Under the pieces are notes generated by a model that saw only the letters and a program-made list of their open reading frames with translations, searched no databases and was not told the origin of the DNA. DNA of 64,000 nucleotides. Origin: Actomonas aquatica (lineage in GTDB: Bacteria > Verrucomicrobiota > Verrucomicrobiia > Opitutales > Opitutaceae). The position numbers were made by a program, and so were the translations under genes. The stretch covers positions 496,001 through 560,000 of the forward strand of contig NZ_CP139781.1 of NCBI RefSeq assembly GCF_019679435.2, read 5' to 3'. Of this stretch, positions 9,997 to 17,035 are shown piece after piece (position 1 is the first letter of the stretch; each line of letters starts with the position of its first letter).

Positions 9997-10482
9997 TTAG
10001 GCCGTCTCCGCGATGCGGTGGGCCTGCGGTTTGCCGCGGGCCACGAGGTAAACCGTATCTCCCTGCTTCTTGCCGAGCAACAGGCGCCCCAGCGGGGAGG
10101 CCGGCGTGATGACGGTGAAGGCTTTGCCCTCGTAGGTGAAGTCGGTGCCGCCGGCACGGGAACCGATAAAACACCACAGGGGTTTGCCGGGGCGCTCGAC
10201 CTTGACCACGGAACCCACCTCGATGGCGGCGGGGGGGCGGGAGTCCGGCAGCTTGAGCGAGCGGTAAAAGGTGATCGCATCGCTCAACTCGGTGGCGATT
10301 TTGGCCTGGCTTTCGGCGAGGTAGGCGGCCTCTTGCCCACGGGTGTCGTATTTGCCTTCGGCGCGGCTTTCCTCGTTGGTCGCTTCATCGCGGGCCAGGA
10401 GGGCGGCACGGGTTTGCAGCTCATGGTCCTGCTGCAGCTCCGCCAGGAGCGCGTCCATTAATTGGCCTTTGTTGATCGTCAT
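9997..10482 (-). CDS. GreA/GreB-family transcription factor-like protein
   Basis: A 161-residue product with an N-terminal helical hairpin (about 1-75) and a C-terminal GreA/GreB-type FKBP-like domain (90-155; VGSVVKVER, ITPASPLGRLLLGKKQGDTV). The SPLGRLLLGKKxGD segment is the hallmark of the C-terminal domain that binds RNA polymerase. The hairpin tip (DEATNEESRAEGKYDTRGQE) is acidic, as in Gre factors that stimulate transcript cleavage, but the usual GDLxENxEY motif is not intact. It lies 31 bases downstream of the receiver gene on the same strand. Confidence 0.8.
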   Translation of the reverse strand: MTINKGQLMDALLAELQQDHELQTRAALLARDEATNEESRAEGKYDTRGQEAAYLAESQAKIATELSDAITFYRSLKLPDSRPPAAIEVGSVVKVERPGKPLWCFIGSRAGGTDFTYEGKAFTVITPASPLGRLLLGKKQGDTVYLVARGKPQAHRIAETA

Positions 10483-10506
10483 CCGGCCATTTGCCGCAGA
10501 CGACGC

Positions 10507-10520
10507 CGCTTGATCAAGCG
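10507..10520. repeat. Perfect 14-bp palindrome over a stop codon
   Basis: The sequence cgcttgatcaagcg reads the same on both strands and covers the stop codon (10514-10516) of the receiver gene, 25 bases before the GreA-like start. It could form a short hairpin between the two genes. There is no T-run, so it is not a typical terminator. Confidence 0.3.
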
Positions 10521-10912
10521 CTGATGCGCGGGTGCGGGGCGCGCTGGCCGAGCAGTTCGTTCACGCGATTGACCAGCGCGCGGGGGCTGAACGGCTTGTT
10601 GAGAAAATCGATCGCGCCGAGTTCGAGGCCGAGATGGCGGGAATCCTGTTCGCTCCACGCGGAGATGATGATGACGGGCAGGGCGGCGGTCGCCATGTCG
10701 CGGCGCAAGATCTCGCAAATCGCGAAGCCGTCGATGTCGGGGAGCATGAGGTCGAGCAACAGTAGGTCGGGACGACGCCCTTCGATGGAGGCGAGCGCCT
10801 CACGCCCGGTCGCGGCGGTGCCCACCTCGTAGCCATGCTGGCGCAGGTTAAACGCGATGAGATCGGAGACGTCGGTTTCGTCGTCCACACTGAGGATGTA
10901 AGGCACGGGCAT
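10514..10912 (-). CDS. Single-domain response regulator (receiver only)
   Basis: A 132-residue product that is only a CheY-like receiver. It has the acidic pair Asp10-Asp11, phospho-acceptor Asp54 in LLLLDLMLP, switch Ser84 in VIIISAW and Lys106 in FLNKPFSP. No output domain is present. The start is the ATG at 10910-10912, because sequence 5' of it is low complexity. Instead of a Shine-Dalgarno, a run of sixteen C (coding strand) ends three bases before the ATG. It is divergent from the ParA-type cluster, with 223 bases between starts, and upstream of the GreA-like gene. No sensor kinase is adjacent. Confidence 0.9.
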   Translation of the reverse strand: MPVPYILSVDDETDVSDLIAFNLRQHGYEVGTAATGREALASIEGRRPDLLLLDLMLPDIDGFAICEILRRDMATAALPVIIISAWSEQDSRHLGLELGAIDFLNKPFSPRALVNRVNELLGQRAPHPRISA

Positions 10913-10915
10913 GGT

Positions 10916-10931
10916 GGGGGGGGGGGGGGGG
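10916..10931. repeat. 16-bp homopolymeric G tract (C on the coding strand)
   Basis: Sixteen consecutive G on the plus strand, three bases upstream of the receiver start codon where the ribosome-binding site should be. Such tracts change length by slipped-strand mispairing. It is also a place where a sequencing or assembly length error is likely. Confidence 0.85.
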
Positions 10932-11135
10932 AGGCGCAGTGAATTTGCGGGAGGCAGGTGCCGGGCGAATGGCGATTGCGCGACCATTGTGTGACAAGTG
11001 ACTTCGCCCGTGGAGCTTGCGAATATTTGGTGAAATACGACCGGCCGTCTTTTTGACTGGGCTTGGGCAAGGGGCCGTCGCATCGTCAAGTCCTTGCGTT
11101 AGCGCGCCTTTGGTGCTTTCCCGAGAATACTCCGC

Positions 11136-12038
11136 ATGGCTCGAAAAATCGCTTTCATTAATTACAAGGGTGGCGTCGGTAAGACCTCGCTGCTGGTCAA
11201 TGTCGCCGCTTCGCTGGCCAAGCTCGGCAAACGAGTGCTGATCTGCGACTTCGATACTCAATCCAATGCGTCGATCTGGCTGCTGCGGCTTGATCGGTGG
11301 AATAAGATCAACGCCACGGGAGCCGGTGCGGTCTTTTCGATTTTCGATCCGGGGGAGCAGTCGGTGAAGGATATCGTGGTGAAGGATGTTGTGCTCAACA
11401 AAACCGGCGAGCCGGTGCTGCCGGGCCTCGATATCGTGCCGACCACCTTCAATCTGGTGGACCTCGAGAACGAATACCGCGGCGATCCGTCCCGGCCGCA
11501 CTATGTGGTGTTTCGTGACCAGCTGGCCGAGATCGAGGGCAACTACGACTTCATCCTCTTCGATTGCCCGCCGAACATCCTGCGGGCATCGCAGTGCGGG
11601 ATTTTTTGCGCCAACGAGATTTACGTGCCGGCCAATCCCGATGCGCTGAGCTTGATCGGCTTCACGCTGTTGGTGGAGAAGCTGGGCAAGTTCCACCAGC
11701 TGAGCGCCAGTTTCCGCAACGGTGCCCAGGGGCATCCGGCGCGCGTGGAGGGCATCATTTTCAACTCGATCAAAACCGGCGTGGACATCGATGTGCCGCG
11801 CATGCGCATGCAGTTGCGTCTTAACCAATATCGCAGCGCCAAGCGCGTGTCGCCCATCGCCAAGCTCTTCAATCAGCAGGTGCGCGATGCCATGGTAGTG
11901 CGCCGCGCGGTCACGTTGGGCCTCCCGGTCGCGCTGGTGAACGCCTCGGCCGACGGCAGCGGCGAAAAGACCGTGATCGACGATTACCACGGCGTGGCCA
12001 ACGAGCTCATCCGCCACGGTGACTCGCTGGTGGCCTGA
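11136..12038 (+). CDS. ParA/MinD-family ATPase
   Basis: A 300-residue P-loop ATPase of the Walker-A cytoskeletal ATPase family. It has deviant Walker A KGGVGKTS at 11-18 with the signature lysine, Walker A' ICDFDTQSN at 36-44 and Walker B YDFILFDCPPN at 137-147. Members position plasmids, chromosomes, chemoreceptor arrays or division sites by ATP-dependent dimerisation. The chromosomal parB lies about 50 kb away and has no adjacent parA in the window. Here the gene is instead followed by a 295-residue protein of unknown family and a coiled-coil protein. Its own C-terminus (ELIRHGDSLVA) lacks the amphipathic tail of MinD. Confidence 0.88.
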   Translation: MARKIAFINYKGGVGKTSLLVNVAASLAKLGKRVLICDFDTQSNASIWLLRLDRWNKINATGAGAVFSIFDPGEQSVKDIVVKDVVLNKTGEPVLPGLDIVPTTFNLVDLENEYRGDPSRPHYVVFRDQLAEIEGNYDFILFDCPPNILRASQCGIFCANEIYVPANPDALSLIGFTLLVEKLGKFHQLSASFRNGAQGHPARVEGIIFNSIKTGVDIDVPRMRMQLRLNQYRSAKRVSPIAKLFNQQVRDAMVVRRAVTLGLPVALVNASADGSGEKTVIDDYHGVANELIRHGDSLVA

Positions 12039-12116
12039 TTCACCGTCCCCGCGTGCGCCGTGCGCGCCGCGCTCAGTTCTCCCTTTTCTCGACTCCTCCT
12101 CTGATTCCCTGCCGCT

Positions 12117-13004
12117 ATGTCTGAATCCACCTCTGCTCAACGTTGGGACGAAGCCCGCACGGCCTTTGCTTCTTCGATCATGGTTGATACCGCCCTTTCC
12201 AGTTTGGCGGAGAATCTCGACGGCCCCGAGTGGCCGGGGCAGGGCAAGGTCGACAGTCCGGCTGACTACATCGATTTCGACTACAACGAGACAGTCGCGG
12301 CACTGGATGAGCGCGGTTATCCGCCAGGCACGATCGAGACGCTGATCACGATCCTGCAGGAGACCCTCGCGTTCGACGATCCGTTTGGCGAGATGGTGGA
12401 GCACAGCGACGCGGCGGCTTCGGCCGAAAATCCGCTGCTGGATAATATGAAGAAACTCGGGTTGCCGCCGACGTTTCCAATCCGCTTCACGACGCTGTCG
12501 AGCGATACACTGGAGTTCTGCTCGCTGGAGAAACTTGAAACCCTCGAGGCCTTTGCGGTCTTCGCCCAAGGCATGTCGCAAAACGTGATTGTCGGAGGCG
12601 ACTTCCGTAGTCTGCTCAACGCTCTCTCGCATATCGACGAACAGATGTTGGCGAGGTTTTTGCCCTTCCGTCCCGGCGCGAAAGGCCTGCACCTGGTGGA
12701 GTCGATCGGTGGGCTGGTGCGCCAGTTGCGTCCGCTCGAGCGCGAGAAGTTGGCGCAACGTGGCACGGAGCCGAGTGCCTCGACGGCCGGCGAGGTCGCT
12801 GCTCGGGTCGGTTATTTTGCCGAGGACCGGCAGGCCATTGAGCAAAAGGTCGCTGAGGGCGTGCCCCTGAGTCGGATTGTGATGGTGCTGCAGGACCCGG
12901 CGGTGGAAACCCTTACGGCCAAGTTGCTCGAAGGGCATGTGGCCGGTGCGGTGCCGGAGAAGAAAAAGAAGACAGGCTGGTTTTCGCGCCTCTTTGGGGG
13001 TTAA
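12117..13004 (+). CDS. Conserved-looking protein with MinD-like C-terminal amphipathic tail
   Basis: A 295-residue acidic soluble protein with no recognised domain. It is predicted mostly helical, with segments such as SLEKLETLEAFAVFAQG and LLNALSHIDEQMLARFLP. The last 14 residues (282-295, KKKKTGWFSRLFGG) are a lysine patch followed by a short aromatic amphipathic helix. This closely resembles the membrane-targeting end of MinD (KKGFLKRLFGG in E. coli, from memory). It starts 79 bases after the ParA-type ATPase and ends 8 bases before the coiled-coil gene. I infer a membrane-associated partner of the ATPase. Confidence 0.7.
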   Translation: MSESTSAQRWDEARTAFASSIMVDTALSSLAENLDGPEWPGQGKVDSPADYIDFDYNETVAALDERGYPPGTIETLITILQETLAFDDPFGEMVEHSDAAASAENPLLDNMKKLGLPPTFPIRFTTLSSDTLEFCSLEKLETLEAFAVFAQGMSQNVIVGGDFRSLLNALSHIDEQMLARFLPFRPGAKGLHLVESIGGLVRQLRPLEREKLAQRGTEPSASTAGEVAARVGYFAEDRQAIEQKVAEGVPLSRIVMVLQDPAVETLTAKLLEGHVAGAVPEKKKKTGWFSRLFGG

Positions 13005-13012
13005 GTGCTGGC

Positions 13013-13732
13013 ATGAGTTCCTCTCAGCCGCCGCCGCCACCGTTCGATTCGGACAAGCTGCGTATTCCTGGTCGCCCCCCGGGGACGAAGTCCGGACAGC
13101 TCTCGCTGCGCCGGCGCACGCGGTCGCCGTTGGCTCAGACCGAGGAGGCCGCTGAGACTCGGGAGAAAATCAACCGTATCGTGGCGGCGACCCGCGCACC
13201 GTGGGGCGAAACAGAGACCCGAATACCGGCGGAACAATCGGCTGAGTTGGAAAAGAGCCTGCGTGAGCTCGAAGCCCGCTTGGAGGAACGCGAGCGCGCC
13301 TGCGAAGACCTGGAGATCAAGCTGGCAGATCAGGCCCGGGAGATGGCGGAAGTGGAGGCGCTGTTGGCCGCCCGCGAACAGGTTTTGAACGCCGCCCGCA
13401 AAGCCGCTCCGGCGCAGGTCGGAATGTCCGCCGAGGAAAAGGCCGCCTTGGAAACGTTGAAGGCCGAACTTGAGCGGCAGGAGGCCTCGCTCAAAGATCA
13501 ACGGACCCAGCTGAAGGAACGGGAGGCGTTTCTGGAGGAAAGTGAAAACAAACTTTTCGAGAAGGTGCAGGAGCAGCAACTCACTGAAACCGAACTTGAA
13601 CAACGCGAGGAAGACCTGCGCGCCCGCGAACGACGTTTAAAGGAGCGGGAAGCGGCGATCGACCCGGAGGCTGCGGCGGCCCTGGCCGCAGAGAAGGCCA
13701 AGGAGAAGGAATTCGACGAATTCACCGAGTGA
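13013..13732 (+). CDS. Coiled-coil protein of unknown function
   Basis: A 239-residue product. Residues 1-45 are proline- and arginine-rich (PPPPPF near 6-11, RRRTRSP near 37-43). From about 75 to 225 it is a near-continuous coiled coil built from LEKSLRELEARLEERER-type heptads, ending in an Ala/Glu/Lys-rich tail. It begins 8 bases after the stop of the 295-residue protein, so translational coupling is likely. Long coiled-coil proteins are common partners of ParA-type positioning ATPases, but no family could be assigned. Confidence 0.7.
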   Translation: MSSSQPPPPPFDSDKLRIPGRPPGTKSGQLSLRRRTRSPLAQTEEAAETREKINRIVAATRAPWGETETRIPAEQSAELEKSLRELEARLEERERACEDLEIKLADQAREMAEVEALLAAREQVLNAARKAAPAQVGMSAEEKAALETLKAELERQEASLKDQRTQLKEREAFLEESENKLFEKVQEQQLTETELEQREEDLRARERRLKEREAAIDPEAAAALAAEKAKEKEFDEFTE

Positions 13733-13855
13733 GCGCGTGAGGCGCGATACACCGGTTCACGCCGCGGAAACCCGCGGTTGGGGCAAGAAAGGGCTGGCCT
13801 TGCCTCAAAACGAAGCAACTTTAGCGGTTTCTACGCGTCCAATACGCCCTCATCC

Positions 13856-15136
13856 ATGGCTTATCCCAATCTTGTTCGAATCCTAGCGATCGGCCTCACC
13901 GCCAGCATTCTCGCGACTCCCTCCTTTGCCCAAGCAACCGAGGAGGACGAGACCGCCAATGTGGAAGTGCCCCCGGGCTTTGTGCTGCCCCCCCGCCTGC
14001 GCCAGATCGCTTTCCGCGACGCCAATCCGTGGACGTTTCACGTCAGCGCCCGCTTTAACACCGGCAAACCCTCCATCGAGTTTGGCAACTTGGGCAACGT
14101 GCCCGGCCGCCAGATCCCCGGCGCCGACGTTACCGATGTTTCCCGCGCCTATGACGACGGTGCGGTGGTGCTCGACGGACCGCGGACCAACGAAGTTGAC
14201 GATGACGGCAACCAGACCTCAACGCCGGGCGGTCGCTATCAAGTGCCGGTGGAGGGCCAGGACGGAGTCTATCTCGATTTGTTGGCCTATACTCCCGGCC
14301 AAACCCGGACTTGGGCCTATGCGCACGATTCCCAAAACTTGGGTAATGGTCGTATCGCCATGAGCGCATTTTCGGCTGAGTCCACCGGTGCGTCCTACGA
14401 GATGGAACACGACGGAGGCTCGCTGGGTTTTGAAATGTCGGTCGGCCGTCGTCTCTTCAAACTTGGGCCGAAGACGGAGATCGGCTTCAGCGGCTCCATT
14501 GGCATCACCGACGTCACCGCCGAGCGGGAGGAACGGGTGGTGTCCAATCTCATCAAGCTGACGGATATTTACCAAGTTTACGGCGCAGTGCCCGACGCTT
14601 TCTATCAAGCGCCGACCTTCGAGGATCTGTTCGACGATATCGGTAATGCGATTGTGGAAAATGGCGTCGAAACGACGGTGCCACTCCAGCAGATCACGGC
14701 CGACCGCACCATCACAGTCACTCCGAACGGCGCTTTCGTGGATGGCAGCTACAAGGTCAAAGGTGCCTACTATTCCATTCGGTTGGGACCGGAGATTCGC
14801 ACGCATCTGAGCGAGAAATTGGCCGTTCACGCTGGCGTAGGTTTCATCGGGGCTTACGTGGGCTCTGACTTCACCGTGAATGAGGTGCTCGATATGAGCG
14901 GTTACGAAGTGGCCTCCACGATTTCGGTATCCGAAAGCAATGAATACAAGGAGTTGATCACCGGCTTCTACGGCGAGCTCAACATCGAGTATTGGCTGTC
15001 CCCGCGCACCTCGATCTTCCTCGGTGGCGTGTATGAGTCGCTCGACGATTTTGTGCAGAACCTCGGTGGGCGCACCGCCTCGATCGTGTTGGGCAACAAC
15101 CTGATCGTGCGCGTCGGTATCATCACTCGCTTCTGA
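13856..15136 (+). CDS. Outer-membrane beta-barrel protein
   Basis: A 426-residue product from ATG 13856. It has a signal peptide (LVRILAIGLTASILATPSFAQA), alternating strands throughout, and a C-terminal aromatic residue (VRVGIITRF) that fits the BAM recognition signal of outer-membrane barrels. Strands near residues 165-190 (FEMSVGRRLFKLG) and 300-330 (YSIRLGPEIRTHLSEKLAV) alternate polar and hydrophobic residues. No pore or enzyme family is recognised. It follows the coiled-coil gene by 123 bases and is closed by a strong bidirectional terminator. Confidence 0.78.
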   Translation: MAYPNLVRILAIGLTASILATPSFAQATEEDETANVEVPPGFVLPPRLRQIAFRDANPWTFHVSARFNTGKPSIEFGNLGNVPGRQIPGADVTDVSRAYDDGAVVLDGPRTNEVDDDGNQTSTPGGRYQVPVEGQDGVYLDLLAYTPGQTRTWAYAHDSQNLGNGRIAMSAFSAESTGASYEMEHDGGSLGFEMSVGRRLFKLGPKTEIGFSGSIGITDVTAEREERVVSNLIKLTDIYQVYGAVPDAFYQAPTFEDLFDDIGNAIVENGVETTVPLQQITADRTITVTPNGAFVDGSYKVKGAYYSIRLGPEIRTHLSEKLAVHAGVGFIGAYVGSDFTVNEVLDMSGYEVASTISVSESNEYKELITGFYGELNIEYWLSPRTSIFLGGVYESLDDFVQNLGGRTASIVLGNNLIVRVGIITRF

Positions 15137-15178
15137 TTGCGCGACCTCTGCGATCGACTCGCTCTCGCTCGTTTTCAG

Positions 15179-15212
15179 AAAAAGACGGCCTCCGCGGAGG
15201 CCGTCTTTTTTT
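15179..15212. terminator. Bidirectional intrinsic terminator
   Basis: A perfect 32-base palindrome centred on ccgcgg (15192-15197) with A-run and T-run ends (aaaaagacggcc and ggccgtctttttt). It lies between the convergent outer-membrane protein gene (ends 15136) and ispH (ends 15243), so it can serve both strands. Confidence 0.92.
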
Positions 15213-15242
15213 GCCCTCGGGACGAGGGTGATGGTCGTGGCG

Positions 15243-16985
15243 CTAGGCGCGGGGTTCGGCCAGATCGGCCAACACGGCATCAATGGAGCGCAGTTGATCG
15301 GCGGGGAAGAAACTGTTGAGCCGCGTGATGACCTGCTGGATCAGGCCATCGGGACAGGACGCGCCACCGGTGATCAGGACGCGCCGCCGGGCCATGGCTC
15401 CGGGCCAGAGGGGTTGGGATTCCACGTGGCCACCGCTGGCCGGGCCCTGCGAGGGGAAGACGTAGTGCTCGCAGGCATCGAGTGAGAGGATGTTGCGTTC
15501 GCTTTGGATGAAGAAGGCTTTGTCGCCGAGGTTATCCGCGCAAAGGCGATAGAGTTGGTAGGTGTTGGAGGAGTTCTTGCCGCCGATCACGAAGGCGGCG
15601 TCGAGCGGTTCGGCGAGGGCGCGGCCGAGGGCGTCCTGGTTCACCTGCGTCGCGTAGCACAAAGTGTCGCGGCGTCCGCCGCCGCCCACCCGTTCGACGC
15701 CGGTCTCGCCATAACGCGCGACGAATGCGCCACGGAGGCGTTCGATGATGGCGAGGGTCTCATTCATGAGCAGGGTGGTTTGGTTGACCACTGCGACATG
15801 CTGGAGGTGCTGTTCGACATCGAAGCCGTCGGTGAATTTGCCGGCGAAGGTGTCGTAGAATGTTTGGCGATGGCCGGGGTCAGTGCTCGTGATGATGTCG
15901 GCCAGTTGTTCGACCTCGGCGAGGTTACGCACGATGACCGCGGGCGCATGGCGGCGGGTGTTGGAAAATGTCGCTTTGGTTTCCTCGTGCTCCGCCTTGC
16001 CGTGAATGATCACGGTGTAGCCCTCGCGACCGTAGCTGCGGGCGGCTTTCCAGACCTTCTCCACCAGCATGCAGGTTGCGTCGTGAGGGAAGACTGCGAT
16101 TCCCTTCTGCACGAGGCGGGCCTTGTCCTCGTCGGTTGCCCCGAAGGCGGGAATGATCACAACGTCATCGGGGGTGAGCGTGTCCCAGATGAGCTCCTCG
16201 TCGGCGGCACCGGTGGCGGGAGTGCCGGCGGTGGTGTAGGGGATGCCTTTGTCGGTCTGCAGATAGCGCAGGCCGCGGCGGTTGAGGTCCTCGTTGACAA
16301 AGGGATTGTGGATCAGCTCGGAGAGCATGAAGACGCGACGTCCCGGATTGGCGGCGAGGGTTTCGTAGGCGCGTTCGATGGCGTTTTTGACGCCGAGGCA
16401 GAAGCCGAAGTGGCTGGGGATGAGGTATTCGACCGCGCCGAAATCGAGGCTCACCGGGCAGGTGGCGCGACGCTCGTGCTGGCGGGCGAGGGCTTTGATG
16501 GCGGCGCAGAGTTTCGATTGGTAGAGGCCGCTCGAGACCTCGTCGTCGGCGTAGATGGCGGGGTTGCGTTCCTTCTCAGGTCGAAACTTGTAGATAAAAT
16601 CATTCTCTCCGAGATGCAGGTAGGGCAGCCGCACGAGGTGCGGTTCCAGTTCCGCCAGGATGGCGGCCAGCGAAGGGGCCAGGGCGTCGGGCTGGCGCTG
16701 TAACTCGTCGATGGATACACAACGCACTTCGGCGTCGGCCGGAGTGCCGCGCACCTGGGCGGCTACGACGCGGTAATGGCGACCGCCCGTGGTCAGCTGG
16801 AACAGCTCGCGCGGTTGGCTGTGCTCAGCGAAGGCGCTCTCCAAGCGTTCGATGGCCATGGCGTCACCCAGACCGGAAAACGCGAGCCCGGCTTTGGAAC
16901 CGAGTTGGCGCACCGCCAGGCGGTTATTGCAGTCAAAGGCGAGCAAGGCGCAGAGCGTGGGAATGGGAGCGGAATCGATCGTCAT
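15243..16985 (-). CDS. ispH: 4-hydroxy-3-methylbut-2-enyl diphosphate reductase with N-terminal extension
   Basis: Last step of the MEP isoprenoid pathway, an Fe-S enzyme making IPP and DMAPP. Cluster cysteines are Cys196 (HFGFCLGV), Cys305 (HDATC) and Cys443 (DTLCYAT). Substrate residues include His226 (LIHNPFVN), the HGKAEHEE segment and NSSN at 471-474. IPAFGAT replaces the bacterial SAHGVS, as in plant/cyanobacterial-type enzymes. The 580 residues exceed the usual 310-460. About 180 extra N-terminal residues include a stretch (FDCNNRLAVRQLG to VRCVSIDEL, about 17-95) whose strand pattern resembles a PAS domain, which is only a guess. The start is ATG 16985. The gene is divergent from the hybrid kinase. 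Confidence 0.92.
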   Translation of the reverse strand: MTIDSAPIPTLCALLAFDCNNRLAVRQLGSKAGLAFSGLGDAMAIERLESAFAEHSQPRELFQLTTGGRHYRVVAAQVRGTPADAEVRCVSIDELQRQPDALAPSLAAILAELEPHLVRLPYLHLGENDFIYKFRPEKERNPAIYADDEVSSGLYQSKLCAAIKALARQHERRATCPVSLDFGAVEYLIPSHFGFCLGVKNAIERAYETLAANPGRRVFMLSELIHNPFVNEDLNRRGLRYLQTDKGIPYTTAGTPATGAADEELIWDTLTPDDVVIIPAFGATDEDKARLVQKGIAVFPHDATCMLVEKVWKAARSYGREGYTVIIHGKAEHEETKATFSNTRRHAPAVIVRNLAEVEQLADIITSTDPGHRQTFYDTFAGKFTDGFDVEQHLQHVAVVNQTTLLMNETLAIIERLRGAFVARYGETGVERVGGGGRRDTLCYATQVNQDALGRALAEPLDAAFVIGGKNSSNTYQLYRLCADNLGDKAFFIQSERNILSLDACEHYVFPSQGPASGGHVESQPLWPGAMARRRVLITGGASCPDGLIQQVITRLNSFFPADQLRSIDAVLADLAEPRA

Positions 16986-17035
16986 GACGAAACGGGGCCG
17001 GTCGCCGCGAGGGGATGGATCGCGGAGAAGTCGGG

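Noticed and set aside
11136-12038. Calling the ParA-type ATPase the chromosomal ParA
   Set aside because: It is 50 kb from parB, its neighbours are unlike partition genes, and its partner carries a membrane-type tail.
10848-13040. A 730-residue open frame on the minus strand
   Set aside because: It lies antisense to the ParA-type ATPase and 295-residue protein, shares their codon-derived pattern and has no domain or start signal.
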